A stretch of 64,000 nt of DNA from Polaribacter septentrionalilitoris (GCF_009832745.1 NZ_VRMJ01000042.1:1-64000); one strand, 5' to 3'; counted from the stretch's first letter, positions 29,201 through 38,335 are shown. The notes: generated from the letters alone by a model not told the origin. Made by a program: numbers and translations.

Positions 29201-30815
29201 AATTGAACTAGATACTACATCTTTTAGTTGTGCAAATGTTGGAGTTAATGAAGTAACTCTTACAGTAACTGATAATAATGATAATGTTTCAACGGCAACT
29301 GCAAATGTTACTATTAATGATGTAACTAACCCAACAGCTATAACTCAGGATATTTCTATTGATTTAGATGCAAATGGTAACGCATCCATTACACCAGATA
29401 TGATTGACAACAACTCGTCTGATGCTTGTGGTATTAAATCAATTGAACTAGATACTACATCTTTTAGTTGTGCAAATGTTGGAGTTAATGAAGTAACTCT
29501 TACAGTAACTGATAATAATGATAATGTTTCAACAGCAACTGCAAATATTACTGTTAACGATGTAACTAATCCTACAGCTATAACTCAGGATATTTCATTA
29601 GATTTAGATGCAAATGGAAACGCAACTATTACTCCTGAAATGATTGATAATAATTCATCTGATGCCTGTGGTATTAAATCTATTGCACTAGATACTACAT
29701 CTTTTAGTTGTGCAAATGTTGGAGTGAATGAAGTAACTCTTTCAGTTACTGATAACAATGATAATGTTTCAACAGCTTCAGCAAATGTTATTGTTAGCGA
29801 TGTAACTTCTCCCACAGTAATCACTCAAACAGCAACAGTTACATTAGTAAATGGTTCTGCTAGTATTACTACTGCTGATGTAGATGCAGGTTCTTTTGAC
29901 AACTGTTCTTTTGAATTATCCTTAGATAACAATAGTTTTACTTGTGATGATATTGGAGAAAACACAGTTACTTTGACTGCTACAGATATTTCTGGAAACA
30001 CTAGCTCTAAAACTGCAACTGTAAATGTTGTTGGAGATATACCAACTATTAGTATTAATGATTTTAACGCTGTACAAACTCAGAAACAGAATACAATATT
30101 CTTAGGTTTTGGCCCTCAAAGTATCAACTTAACTACAGTAACAAATGGTGGTAGCGGATTTAAATATGAATGGACCTCAAATACAGGTGAAATAGTTTCA
30201 AATGAAGCTAATCCTAGTATTAACCCTACCATAAGTACTACTTATGATGTAACTGTTACAAACTCAAACGGATGTACAGCTTCTACTAGTATTTATGTTT
30301 GTGTGATAGATGCAAGGGCATTCGATAAGAAAGGTAGATATAAAGGAAAAGTACTAGTTTGTCATCATACAAATGGTAAAAAAGGCACAAAACATGTTCA
30401 AATAAGTATCAGCAAAAGCGCAGTTATGACACACTTAACAAAACATGGTGTAGGTACAGATCATGCAGATACTTTAGGCGGTTGTAACGCAGTATGTGTT
30501 GATAATTATAGCGCTAGAAAAAGCTCTAAAAAGAGCGCTACAACAGCATCTATTGAAGATAATCTAACAATATATCCAAACCCATCAATAGGTATATTTG
30601 ATATTAAACTAACTGCAGTACAAATGAAAACAAACATCTATTTGTTTGATACTACAGGAAAAACTATAGAGCATAAATATATTTCGGAAGAAAATAGTTC
30701 TGAAAATATAATTACTATGGGTAACTATAACTTAGCATCTGGTTTCTATATTCTAAAAATAGTAACATCAGATGAAACAGTAACAAGAAAATTAATAGTA
30801 GAGAAAAGTAAATAA
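26238..30815 (+). CDS. T9SS-exported multi-repeat surface adhesin
   Basis: The 1525-residue protein has a signal peptide (1 to about 29). An N-terminal domain begins SHFRHGTISW and contains several Cys. Cadherin/Ig-like modules follow (about 145-555; NxxPxF, DPDGDNLTYRL). Next come seven HYR-like repeats of about 80 residues (about 557-1264), each with a DANGNATITP strand and two Cys (CGI ... FSCANIG). The first repeat is split by a roughly 140-residue insert. A PKD-like region (about 1265-1365) precedes a KVLVCHHTNG domain (about 1368-1420). The C-terminal T9SS type A sorting domain (about 1443-1525) has LTIYPNPSIGIFDI and GFYILKI. It should be cell-surface anchored or secreted and calcium-stabilised; the ligand is unknown. 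Confidence 0.9.
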   Translation: MKKKLTQKSIKSKIIMFCFLFFASSLLASHFRHGTISWRVVNGNTVEFKISQAWRNGCNINVGQTCYGDTFYFGDGQRRSFSVVATAVNTAENWYYGEATFTHTYANMGNFIAYFGGCCKIGSLSNNSNAYWRSETIVNVGSGNESPVTTMAPIINMQTGTTNATFQVPASDPDGDNLTYRLASYSEINGYQPSGISINQNTGLLTFNTQGRNVGSLWNASIVVEDGKTKVINDFIIKIVQQSNPPLFDYTTTPTNGFVYQVSPGVPVNFTIKADDTDPGATVSLQSIGVPPGANINLSNQNTNSISGSFSWTPTANNLGTNVINFLAQDNVGAQVSTSVTILVSLKPQFDVPPTPAEGVHNVYNPGDVISYNIQASDPDPLDIVSFTDVKGKDMMGMPIPLYNNASFNNLNGIPTNPTNGIFTWATQASDWGHKHVYLYATDSYGDVTRHEISQLINTPPTFSSNPVLDADVGVAYSYTINVSDADVTYGDTISILGINLPSWLTLVDNGNGTATLTGTPSVSDVGVSSINIQAEDKNHHQDPRGTINQLFDISVNNCSISIDPKNITIALDENGNATIATTSTLIDIYGEDFNTDVNGGNVTSLNNWDVLAGNVDVNDFIPGNGSKELDLAGSTNSTIKSKSSINLTPGQYELSFDNKLNSNPSGGNSVQVSIGSSFSQQFASQATATNEKVTFTVSQSENAFITLQQLGFSDAAGSFVGNFKIKKVINSYPVVTDLTASCGISSVSIDKSNFDCSNIGNNTVTITATDVNGNSATASAIVTIKDTTAPNVITKNITVELDENGNASITPEMVNNGSTDSCGIVSYSLDITEFTCDNIGENVVNLIATDASGNSNSGTPTIVTIVDNKAPTALTQDISINLDANGNATITPEQINNGSSDNCGIASISLNTTSFSCANIGVNEVTLTVTDTNNNVSTATANVTINDVINPTALTQDISIDLDANGNATITPDMIDNNSSDACGIKSIELDTTSFSCANVGVNEVTLTVTDNNDNVSTATANVTINDVTNPTAITQDISIDLDANGNASITPDMIDNNSSDACGIKSIELDTTSFSCANVGVNEVTLTVTDNNDNVSTATANITVNDVTNPTAITQDISLDLDANGNATITPEMIDNNSSDACGIKSIALDTTSFSCANVGVNEVTLSVTDNNDNVSTASANVIVSDVTSPTVITQTATVTLVNGSASITTADVDAGSFDNCSFELSLDNNSFTCDDIGENTVTLTATDISGNTSSKTATVNVVGDIPTISINDFNAVQTQKQNTIFLGFGPQSINLTTVTNGGSGFKYEWTSNTGEIVSNEANPSINPTISTTYDVTVTNSNGCTASTSIYVCVIDARAFDKKGRYKGKVLVCHHTNGKKGTKHVQISISKSAVMTHLTKHGVGTDHADTLGGCNAVCVDNYSARKSSKKSATTASIEDNLTIYPNPSIGIFDIKLTAVQMKTNIYLFDTTGKTIEHKYISEENSSENIITMGNYNLASGFYILKIVTSDETVTRKLIVEKSK
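28850..29809 (+). repeat. Four 240-bp tandem repeats inside the adhesin gene
   Basis: Units begin near 28850, 29090, 29330 and 29570 with an exact 240-bp period (80 codons); more divergent units flank them (28605 and 29810). Units two and three are identical over at least 29161-29280 versus 29401-29520, indicating a recent duplication or gene conversion. Confidence 0.9.
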
Positions 30816-30835
30816 AACTCTTTTCTTAAAGTTAC

Positions 30836-30870
30836 AAAAAGAGGTCGTTATACACGACCTCTTTTCTTTT
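30836..30870 (+). terminator. Strong terminator after the adhesin gene
   Basis: A 12-bp stem, AAAAGAGGTCGT/ACGACCTCTTTT (30837-30848 with 30854-30865), has a 5-nt loop and a T-rich tail, 21 bp after the stop. Confidence 0.85.
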
Positions 30871-30912
30871 AACTGATTACTTTAATATAATGAATTAAAC
30901 GCAATAGTAATT

Positions 30913-31758
30913 TTAAAACCGATTATCACCATCTAATAAATCTCCAATACCACCTAACACACTACCTTCTCCTCTTTTTCCTCCCCCAGTTCTTGGAGCC
31001 ATAGCTAAAACTCTACCTGCTAACCTACTAAATGGTAATGACTGAATATAAACTGTTCCTGGTCCACGAAGAGTAGCAAAAAATAAACCTTCGCCTCCAA
31101 ATATGGTGTTTTTGATACCTCCAACAAACTCAATATCATAATCTACATCTTGAGTAAACCCAACAATACAGCCTGTATCTACTTTTAATACTTCACCAGG
31201 AGCCAAAACTTTTTTAGCCATTGTTCCTCCAGCATGAATAAAGCCTAAACCATCACCTTCCATTTTTTGCATGATAAAACCTTCTCCTCCAAACAAACCT
31301 CTACCCAACTTTTTAGAAAACTCAATCCCTATAGAAACACCTTTAGCAGCGCACAAGAATGCATCTTTCTGACAAATAAATTTACCGCCAAATTGATTTA
31401 AATCTATTGGAACAATTTTCCCAGGATAAGGAGATGCAAAAGAGATTTGCTTTTTTCCTATTCCATCATTTGTAAAAACGGTCATAAACAGACTTTCACC
31501 AGTTAAGATTCTTTTTCCTGCTGAAAATATTTTTCCTAACAATCCTTTTTCTTGATTCGAACCATCACCAAAAATGGTATTCATTTTAATCTGATCATCC
31601 ATCATCATAAATGTTCCTGCTTCTGCAACAACTCCTTCTTGTGGATCTAATTCTATTTCTACAAATTGCATTTCTTCACCAAAAATTTCATAATCAATTT
31701 CATGTGCATTTTGAGGACTATTATTAGAAGTGTTCTTTGGAATTCTATCTTGATACAT
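30913..31758 (-). CDS. AIM24/TIGR00266-family protein
   Basis: The 281-residue protein is a Gly-rich beta-sandwich repeat protein of the AIM24 family: [17 protein letters not shown] near residue 40, [39 protein letters not shown] and [19 protein letters not shown]. The tail is Gly/Arg rich. Its yeast relative affects mitochondrial inner-membrane organisation; the bacterial function is unknown. It stands alone, convergent with the adhesin gene. Confidence 0.82.
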   Translation of the reverse strand: MYQDRIPKNTSNNSPQNAHEIDYEIFGEEMQFVEIELDPQEGVVAEAGTFMMMDDQIKMNTIFGDGSNQEKGLLGKIFSAGKRILTGESLFMTVFTNDGIGKKQISFASPYPGKIVPIDLNQFGGKFICQKDAFLCAAKGVSIGIEFSKKLGRGLFGGEGFIMQKMEGDGLGFIHAGGTMAKKVLAPGEVLKVDTGCIVGFTQDVDYDIEFVGGIKNTIFGGEGLFFATLRGPGTVYIQSLPFSRLAGRVLAMAPRTGGGKRGEGSVLGGIGDLLDGDNRF

Positions 31759-31848
31759 AATAATTTGTTTTTAATCTTACACTAATTAGATGACTTGAAC
31801 GAGATTTTGTTAAAATTATATAATAAATAATTATTATTATTTTAACTA

Positions 31849-31876
31849 TTGATTTTGAGCAAAATTTTTATTTTTG
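31849..31876 (+). promoter_or_regulatory. Promoter of the 48-aa small ORF
   Basis: TTG (31849-31851), a 17-bp spacer and TATTTTTG (31869-31876) place a transcription start about 24 bp before the ATG at 31906. This supports the small ORF as a real gene. Confidence 0.6.
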
Positions 31877-31905
31877 ATTGTAAGAATAACAAAATTAAAT
31901 TGATT

Positions 31906-32052
31906 ATGAAATACTTAACTCCAGAAATCGAAGCCTTATCTAAGCAATATGAAATTACAAAATCTTTAGCTCGTACAAATACTTCATGTGGTATTTTTCA
32001 AGACATTGACTATAAAGAGCAAAAACCAAAGCCTTATCAGAAAAGAAAATGA
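31906..32052 (+). CDS. Small 48-residue protein, unknown
   Basis: The start at ATG 31906 is chosen because a good promoter ends at 31876 and so lies inside the longer 67-codon frame. The product begins MKYLTPEIEALSKQYEI, has a single Cys (TSCGIF) and a basic Lys/Pro-rich tail (KPKPYQKRK). There is no signal peptide or membrane segment. It is not recognised; it could be a small cytosolic or nucleic-acid-associated protein. The neighbours, AIM24 and the YaiO locus, are on the opposite strand. Confidence 0.6.
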   Translation: MKYLTPEIEALSKQYEITKSLARTNTSCGIFQDIDYKEQKPKPYQKRK

Positions 32053-32106
32053 TTCATAATCTTATATTTTAATTTGTTCTTTTACTTAAAAAACTTTATC
32101 TAAAAA

Positions 32107-33378
32107 TTATTTAAACTTTACATTGTAAGTAACACCTAATGCAGTGTATAAAAAGAAATCTCCTGGAGAAAAAGGTTTTTCTTCTCTATAAAAATCTGCT
32201 GAAAAACCCCAAGCGTTTTTCTTGTTTTTTGAACTAAAAAAATAGCCAAGGTTAATTTTTTGAGAATCTAACTGAAAAATTGTTTGTTGATCTACATTCT
32301 CAACAAAACGTTCTATCTCTGGAGTAACTCCAAAACCAAAACCAATAATAAAATAATTTTCGGCATCATTTCTATATTTTCTGTACTGCAAAACTCCAGA
32401 TTTACTTGTTCCTGGGCCTCCTGGAGTTATGTAAGATCTAAAAACCCAATAACTATTTCCTGTATACCACCCTATAGAACCTGTGTAAATAGTAGTATTT
32501 GTTGAATACTTTAAACCCCTTAATCCTAGAGATACTTCAAAACTTTTAGGTAGAGATTTGTACAATTCTGCACCATATCTAAAACTTGGATATAATGGAC
32601 TATTGGAAAAACCTGCACTTACGTAAGCATATAAGCCATTTGTTATTCTTGGATATAAATCAATTTCATATTGATAGTTATCTGTCCTAAATCTGTTCGA
32701 GTAATTTATCTTTCCTGTAATACTTCCATATTTTGTTTGCCTCGAGTATTGTAGCGTACTATAATGCATTGCATCCCTTTCATTTTTGCTATATATATCT
32801 ATGGCATAACTAATTCCTATAGAGTTAAAACTAAGTAAATTATTAATTGAATTTTTGTATTCTTCTGCTTTTTTATTTTCTGGATACAACTTTACAACTT
32901 CACTTATTGTTATAAAAGCCTGCTCTTTATTTCCTGAATTAAATTCTGACTTTGCTTTTAATTGTAATAAATCTACATCATTTGCAAAATAAATTAATCC
33001 TTTTTTAATTAATTCTGAAGCTTTAAAAGGTTTTTCTGCCCACAACTCATTATTTACCGCTGCAATCCAATCTGTTTTTCTTTTTGGGTCTTTATTCAAA
33101 ACTTTAGCAAACTCTATTCTTGCTTGTTTATAATTTGAATCCCAGGAATAAGTACTCGCCAAAAAAGAACGAACATCTAAATACGTTGGATATTTTGTTA
33201 AAATAAGTTTTAATGAATCTTGAGCTTGTTTTCTTTTGCCATTGAAAGCCATTTCTCTAGCAGTTTTAAAAGTTGTATCTGGGTTACCATTATAAACTTT
33301 TTTTTGAGAATGTAGTTGATTAGTAAAAAGTAGAATTACTATCAAAATTGTTAGTGATGATATTTTTTTTTCAATCAT
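32107..33378 (-). CDS. YaiO-family outer-membrane beta-barrel with N-terminal TPR
   Basis: The 423-residue protein has a signal peptide (1 to about 25), a periplasmic TPR region (about 35-180; AREMAFNGKRKQAQ, then YPTYLDVRSFLASTYSW) and a C-terminal barrel (about 185-423) of the YaiO type: SIGISYAIDIYSK, then VLQYRKYRND and the final strand ALGVTYNVKF. YaiO barrels accompany glycosyltransferases and are thought to help export or modify a surface polysaccharide. It is the last gene of the five-gene operon, and its start overlaps the stop of the LTA-synthase-like gene by 3 bp. Confidence 0.82.
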   Translation of the reverse strand: MIEKKISSLTILIVILLFTNQLHSQKKVYNGNPDTTFKTAREMAFNGKRKQAQDSLKLILTKYPTYLDVRSFLASTYSWDSNYKQARIEFAKVLNKDPKRKTDWIAAVNNELWAEKPFKASELIKKGLIYFANDVDLLQLKAKSEFNSGNKEQAFITISEVVKLYPENKKAEEYKNSINNLLSFNSIGISYAIDIYSKNERDAMHYSTLQYSRQTKYGSITGKINYSNRFRTDNYQYEIDLYPRITNGLYAYVSAGFSNSPLYPSFRYGAELYKSLPKSFEVSLGLRGLKYSTNTTIYTGSIGWYTGNSYWVFRSYITPGGPGTSKSGVLQYRKYRNDAENYFIIGFGFGVTPEIERFVENVDQQTIFQLDSQKINLGYFFSSKNKKNAWGFSADFYREEKPFSPGDFFLYTALGVTYNVKFK

Positions 33379-35801
33379 TTTAAAGAATTCTTAAATTTTA
33401 TATACTCTTGCTCTGTTGGCTTTTTTTTGAGCAAACTATCTATTAATCTATTTGCATTGATTTTATCATTCATTAACAAACTAGCTCTTGCCATTTTGAA
33501 TACAACTTCATCATTATTGATGTTATTTTTTTTTGCTTTTTCAAAAATTAATTTTGCTTTTTCATTTTGTGACGACCACCAATACATATCCAAAAGCGCT
33601 AAATAAATATCATCATAATATGGTGCTCTTTTGAGTGCGTCTAACAACTCTTCTTCAGATTCTTTAAATTTACCATCCCATGCAAAAGTTCTTCCTTTTA
33701 ATATTTTAACATCTACATGATTTGGCTCTTTACTTAGAATATAGTTACATAAAAGTCTTGCTGTTTTTCTTTCTTTGTTAAAAGCTTTTTCTCTAGCAAC
33801 TAAAAATAATTGATCTAAGGTTAAATTGGAAGAAAAAGAATCTATTATTGCTTTTTCTTTAGAAGTAAATTGGTATTTCTTTTTTGAAACTAAAAAAGAA
33901 TTTTTGGGGTAAATCTTATCTTTTTGAGTTACATAAGCATTTATTTCTTTAAATTTATTAAAGGATTCTCTGATTTCTTTTAGTAGTTCTTGATTATCAA
34001 TTTTATTAAGTCCAAAATTTTCATTAATCTTAAAAAGATCTCCTCCAGAATACATATATTCTTTATAAATGAAGTCATTTATACTTCCTTTATACCTCAT
34101 TAAGGGTATTTTATGTTTGTTTCTAAATTTTTTAACAGTATCTAAACCAGTTCCTAACCAAGCTATTTTTTGAGGAATATTAAAATTAAAGTTAGTGTTT
34201 AATAAAGACAAAATACTGGGTGTGATATCAAAATGTGATGAAATTGATTTGATAGAAGCTGTCTCTCTTAGCTTTTTACTGTAAATAAAAAGTGGTACAT
34301 TAAACCTGCAAAGCTTATCTTTTTGAGTAATTGGAATTAACCTATGGTCTCCTGTAATAATAAATATTGTGTTGTCAAAATCATCTCTTTTTTCTAACCT
34401 CTCCATAAATCTTTTAAGACTATGATCTGCATATAAAATGCTTGCAAAAATATCTTTATTGGTAAGTATCTCATTTTTTGTCATTTTAAATTTCTTATCA
34501 GAATTTAAGATACTATCAATTTTGGACAGGAATTGCTCTTTTGAAGGAAACGTAAATGGCTCATGAATAGTTTGAGTTGCAATAATGTCTAGTCTAGGCT
34601 CTTTTCTATCGTCTAAAACACTCAGAGTTTTTGTGAAAATTTCATTATCTGAGTATCCCCAAGAAAAACCAGTAGATTCATTTACTGTTTTAGGATATGA
34701 ATTATCGTACAAATTTTCATCTATTACAAAGTCTATTTCATTGTACTCTAAAAAATTAATTTTCTTATCAAAACTTACCCTATCTCCTGAGTAAAATGAA
34801 GAGGTATAACCGTTATTCTTTAAAACACTTAATAAAGAGATATGAGTAGGAATTTCTGATATTTCTAAAAATCCATTTTCTCCAAAAGGAAGAGAACCAA
34901 ACAATGAAGGTAAAGCTCCAAAAGTTCTTCCTGTGTTGCTTAAAAAGTTTTCCCAATATATAGATCTAGACATTAACGAATCTAGGTAAGGTGTAAATCC
35001 TCCATAATACTTACCCCCTGTAAACTCAGTCCCCAAGCCTTCTACAATGATAAAAACGAGGTTTGGTTTTTTATCATTTAGGTTAAAAAATGGACTTAAG
35101 ACATCTTTAGTTTCTTTTGATGATTTTAATAAAGGATATTCATTTTCCCCTTTAAAATTAACCATATTAACCTCTGCTTTATTTATTTTATACTTAATAA
35201 CATCAGCAACAAAAAAATAAGTTTTATTTTGATATGCAGCTTCTGTAACTTTTCTGTAAGAGAACCTTATTAGTATTGTAAAAGCTAAGAAAACTAATAA
35301 ACCATAAACTGTAGGCTTACGAATAGTTTTATTCTTAATAAAATAAAAAGCTAAGAGATACAATGATGGAAAAATAAAAAAACCAAGAATGTATATAAAC
35401 GAAATACTCTCTGAAGAAGTTACAGTAAAATAAATATCCTCTAAAGAATATCCAAATAAATCTGCGCCTAAATTTAATAATGTTGTTAGGCTATATTTGG
35501 TTAAAGAAAATTCTATTAAAACCGCTAAAAAAAACAATATTTTTACAATGATTATTCCTGTTTTCTTGTTAAAAAAATTGAAAATTAAATAAATAGGAAA
35601 ACAGCATAATGCAATTAGTACTCCTGCTAAAAAATGATTTGATAATTTAAATAATACATACAAAATGATATTTTCTATTTCTTTACCACTGTATATTGTA
35701 TAGAAAATTTCAAATAAATATATTGCCCAAAAAGCAAGAATTAGAGATAAGGTTAGAGTTACATATAAAGAAAACTTGTTGTATAATAATTTTAATTTCA
35801 T
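33375..35801 (-). CDS. LTA-synthase-like phosphoglycerol transferase/sulfatase-fold enzyme with C-terminal TPR
   Basis: The 808-residue inner-membrane enzyme has five N-terminal transmembrane helices (about 10-180), then an alkaline-phosphatase-superfamily domain (about 245-560). Metal ligand Glu254 lies in VFIIVEGLG, the probable nucleophile Thr293 in NTGRTFGALPSL, and ITGDHR supplies Asp/His. This matches the LtaS/MdoB layout, so it may attach phosphoglycerol, phosphoethanolamine or a similar group to a glycan. A C-terminal TPR (about 655-808) closely resembles the N-terminal TPR of the next gene's YaiO protein. It is 5 bp after the GT2 gene. Confidence 0.83.
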   Translation of the reverse strand: MKLKLLYNKFSLYVTLTLSLILAFWAIYLFEIFYTIYSGKEIENIILYVLFKLSNHFLAGVLIALCCFPIYLIFNFFNKKTGIIIVKILFFLAVLIEFSLTKYSLTTLLNLGADLFGYSLEDIYFTVTSSESISFIYILGFFIFPSLYLLAFYFIKNKTIRKPTVYGLLVFLAFTILIRFSYRKVTEAAYQNKTYFFVADVIKYKINKAEVNMVNFKGENEYPLLKSSKETKDVLSPFFNLNDKKPNLVFIIVEGLGTEFTGGKYYGGFTPYLDSLMSRSIYWENFLSNTGRTFGALPSLFGSLPFGENGFLEISEIPTHISLLSVLKNNGYTSSFYSGDRVSFDKKINFLEYNEIDFVIDENLYDNSYPKTVNESTGFSWGYSDNEIFTKTLSVLDDRKEPRLDIIATQTIHEPFTFPSKEQFLSKIDSILNSDKKFKMTKNEILTNKDIFASILYADHSLKRFMERLEKRDDFDNTIFIITGDHRLIPITQKDKLCRFNVPLFIYSKKLRETASIKSISSHFDITPSILSLLNTNFNFNIPQKIAWLGTGLDTVKKFRNKHKIPLMRYKGSINDFIYKEYMYSGGDLFKINENFGLNKIDNQELLKEIRESFNKFKEINAYVTQKDKIYPKNSFLVSKKKYQFTSKEKAIIDSFSSNLTLDQLFLVAREKAFNKERKTARLLCNYILSKEPNHVDVKILKGRTFAWDGKFKESEEELLDALKRAPYYDDIYLALLDMYWWSSQNEKAKLIFEKAKKNNINNDEVVFKMARASLLMNDKINANRLIDSLLKKKPTEQEYIKFKNSLK

Positions 35802-35806
35802 AATAT

Positions 35807-37240
35807 TTATTTTTTAGACAAACCTTTTCTAGTCATCACACCCCATTTCTTATTTTTATTAAAATAATAATCAATATTTCCTTTTATTGCAGCATATAAA
35901 ACAAAAGGATGTAATATAAGCGGTTCTAAAATTATTGTTAAAACCAATATCAAACCAATTCCTTTTTTCTTGTATTGACGATAAGTTAACTCTTCTGAAA
36001 AAATAGCAACAAAAGAAAAAATCAGAGAAAAAAGATATGCAATCAAAAAAATCCCTAAGACAAAACTCCAATTGATTTCTCTAAAGACAACCAGTAAAAC
36101 AAAGTAAACAATACCGGCAACTTCTACTATAGGTGCTAACCTTTCAAAAATAAACCAATAAGGAAAGCTTAACATTCCTAAAATACCATATTTAGGGTTT
36201 AGTCCAATTTTTTTATGAATTTTAAGCGTTTCAATTGTACCTCTTGTCCATCTATTTCTTTGCGAAATAAAAATTTTATAATTATCAGGAGCTTCTGTCC
36301 AGCATAATGGATCAGGGATATAAGCAACTTTATATTTTTGCTTAGTCTCTTCCATATATCTTCTCATCCTGACAATAATTTCCATATCTTCTCCTACAGT
36401 ATTTGTATCATACCCACCTACTTTTATCGCTATTTCCCTATCAAACATTCCAAAGGCTCCAGAAATAACAAGTAACCCATTTAATCTTGCCCATGCCATT
36501 CTACCTAATAAAAATGACCTCAAATATTCTAAAACCTGAGCTCTTTCAATCCATTTTTTAGGAAAGTTGATTTCTATTAATTTTCCGTTTTCGATTTTAC
36601 AAGAATTAGCTATTCTTATAACACCACCAGATGCAATAACTTTTTTATCGTTGGTATCTAAAAATGGCTTCACCATTCTTTGAAGTGAATCTTCTAACAA
36701 CAAACAATCTACATCTATACAAGCTAAATATTTACTTTGGCTAATGTTAATGCCAAAATTTAAAGCATCAGCTTTACCTCCATTTTCTTTGTCAATTACA
36801 ATTAATTTATCAAAAGCTGGGTTTTTAGATTTAAAAACACCCTTTCTTAGTGGTTGTGTTTTTATTTTATTATGAATAAAATAATCTACCTTTATTAAAC
36901 TGTAAGCTGCTATTAATTTTTCTAAGCTATCATCTTTACTTCCATCATTAACAATTATAACATTATAATTAACATAATGTATAGACAATAGAGATCTAAC
37001 ATTTTCTACTATATTTAAACTCTCATTAAAAGCGGGTGCAATTATAGAAATTGAAGGAGATATTTTTGATGATAAAAGGTCTTTATACTCTACAAAATTA
37101 TTTTTTTTAAGATAAGTTTTAGTTTCTCTTGAAGAAAAATACGCTAGAATAACATATGACGAAATGATTAAAATCGAAAAAATAAGGAAGAAGTATTCTA
37201 AACCTATTAAAACTATTCTAAATGTGTTTTCAAAATCCAT
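35807..37240 (-). CDS. Processive family-2 glycosyltransferase (PgaC/cellulose-synthase-like)
   Basis: The 477-residue inner-membrane enzyme has an N-terminal helix (about 12-32) and a GT-A domain with ISIIAPAFNES, VNDGSKDDS, the DxD in CIDVDCLL, EDMEI and the QRNRWTRG motif (QxxRW). Three C-terminal helices (about 355-460) follow. This combination marks a processive polysaccharide synthase of the poly-GlcNAc/hyaluronan/cellulose class; the sugar is unknown. It overlaps the HEAT gene by 11 bp, showing tight coupling. Confidence 0.88.
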   Translation of the reverse strand: MDFENTFRIVLIGLEYFFLIFSILIISSYVILAYFSSRETKTYLKKNNFVEYKDLLSSKISPSISIIAPAFNESLNIVENVRSLLSIHYVNYNVIIVNDGSKDDSLEKLIAAYSLIKVDYFIHNKIKTQPLRKGVFKSKNPAFDKLIVIDKENGGKADALNFGINISQSKYLACIDVDCLLLEDSLQRMVKPFLDTNDKKVIASGGVIRIANSCKIENGKLIEINFPKKWIERAQVLEYLRSFLLGRMAWARLNGLLVISGAFGMFDREIAIKVGGYDTNTVGEDMEIIVRMRRYMEETKQKYKVAYIPDPLCWTEAPDNYKIFISQRNRWTRGTIETLKIHKKIGLNPKYGILGMLSFPYWFIFERLAPIVEVAGIVYFVLLVVFREINWSFVLGIFLIAYLFSLIFSFVAIFSEELTYRQYKKKGIGLILVLTIILEPLILHPFVLYAAIKGNIDYYFNKNKKWGVMTRKGLSKK

Positions 37241-38309
37241 AACTTGAATTTAAAAAGTGAATAATTTCGTTTGACTCTATATTTCTAGACTCTTTAGAGA
37301 TTAAATTGTATTCTTTCTGATTTATTCCTTTTAAAATTTTTAAAGCTTTAAATTTTATTTCAAATGTTTCTTGATATACAAATTTCTTTAAAAAAGATGT
37401 GTCTTCTATTGTTGCAGTTTTTTCTATTAAGTTAAAGAAAACGCTTTTTTCTTTATGGGTTAAGTTATTATACCTTTCTTTTAATTTAGGGTTTGCCTCA
37501 GTTATTTCAAAATGGTCAAGCAAATCGATAACCTTAACTCTAATGTCAGAATTTTGATGATTTAACAAGTCAAGAAGTTCTTCTTTAGCGTCTATTCGAT
37601 TAAAGATCTTAATAACATTCAAAATAAAAATTAAAACATAATCATTCTCTAACTTAAGCCAATTTGATATGTCTGGTAATTCTAAACTATTAAAATTTTT
37701 TAATTCATTGAGTAATTGAATTTGATCCCATTCCGTCAATGGCAATTTTAATTTCTTTAAATTTTCAAGTCCTTTAAGTTTAAACAATTGAATAAAATAA
37801 AGATGAGCTTCTCTTCTCACCTCTTTTCTTGGGTGGTTTATAAACTTATCTATTTTTTTTTCTACTTTCTTTATTTTAAACCGCCTTAAATCTCTTATAG
37901 CTAAAGCAATTAAATTACTCTGGTTACTTTCTAAGTTTTTCTCAGTACAATATAACAACCCAATTTCTTCGTATAATTCTCGCATTGAGTCTATTAATTC
38001 TCCAGAAACTTCTTGAATTAGATTTACAAAAACGGCTGTAATGACTTTTCTTTTCTGTTTGTTTAGGACATCATTTTTTAATTTTTTTATGATATCTAAT
38101 TGACAATTGCTAAAATTTAAACCTTTTTTTGCTGAATATAAATATTCTATTAAAAGATGCTCGGTTTCATTTTTATAAGTAAGTATTTTACTATCTTTTA
38201 ATTTATTATGATATCTTAAAATTTTAAGCATTAGAATAAAAAAGGTAATGATAAGAGCTAATATTACTACAATCATCCAAATTATATATTCTAACCAAAA
38301 AGTATCCAT
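37230..38309 (-). CDS. Membrane-anchored HEAT-repeat protein
   Basis: The ATG at 38309 gives 359 residues; a TTG 18 bp upstream is in frame but less likely. One N-terminal transmembrane helix (about 6-30) is followed by alpha-helical HEAT-like repeats across the cytosolic part, for example NHPRKEVRREAHLYFIQLF and LLNHQNSDIRVKVIDLLDHF. It is likely a scaffold or regulator for the adjacent GT2 synthase, with which it overlaps. No catalytic motif was seen. Confidence 0.75.
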   Translation of the reverse strand: MDTFWLEYIIWMIVVILALIITFFILMLKILRYHNKLKDSKILTYKNETEHLLIEYLYSAKKGLNFSNCQLDIIKKLKNDVLNKQKRKVITAVFVNLIQEVSGELIDSMRELYEEIGLLYCTEKNLESNQSNLIALAIRDLRRFKIKKVEKKIDKFINHPRKEVRREAHLYFIQLFKLKGLENLKKLKLPLTEWDQIQLLNELKNFNSLELPDISNWLKLENDYVLIFILNVIKIFNRIDAKEELLDLLNHQNSDIRVKVIDLLDHFEITEANPKLKERYNNLTHKEKSVFFNLIEKTATIEDTSFLKKFVYQETFEIKFKALKILKGINQKEYNLISKESRNIESNEIIHFLNSSYGF

Positions 38310-38335
38310 ATGACTTACAAAAGGCAACTTTACTA

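Noticed and set aside
28605..30035. CRISPR array or mobile repeat
   Set aside because: The 240-bp repeats are in frame within one ORF and encode protein domains; no short palindromic repeats or spacers occur anywhere in the window.
34585..34794. Plus-strand ORF within the LTA-synthase-like gene
   Set aside because: It overlaps conserved catalytic-domain coding sequence on the minus strand and has no identifiable features.
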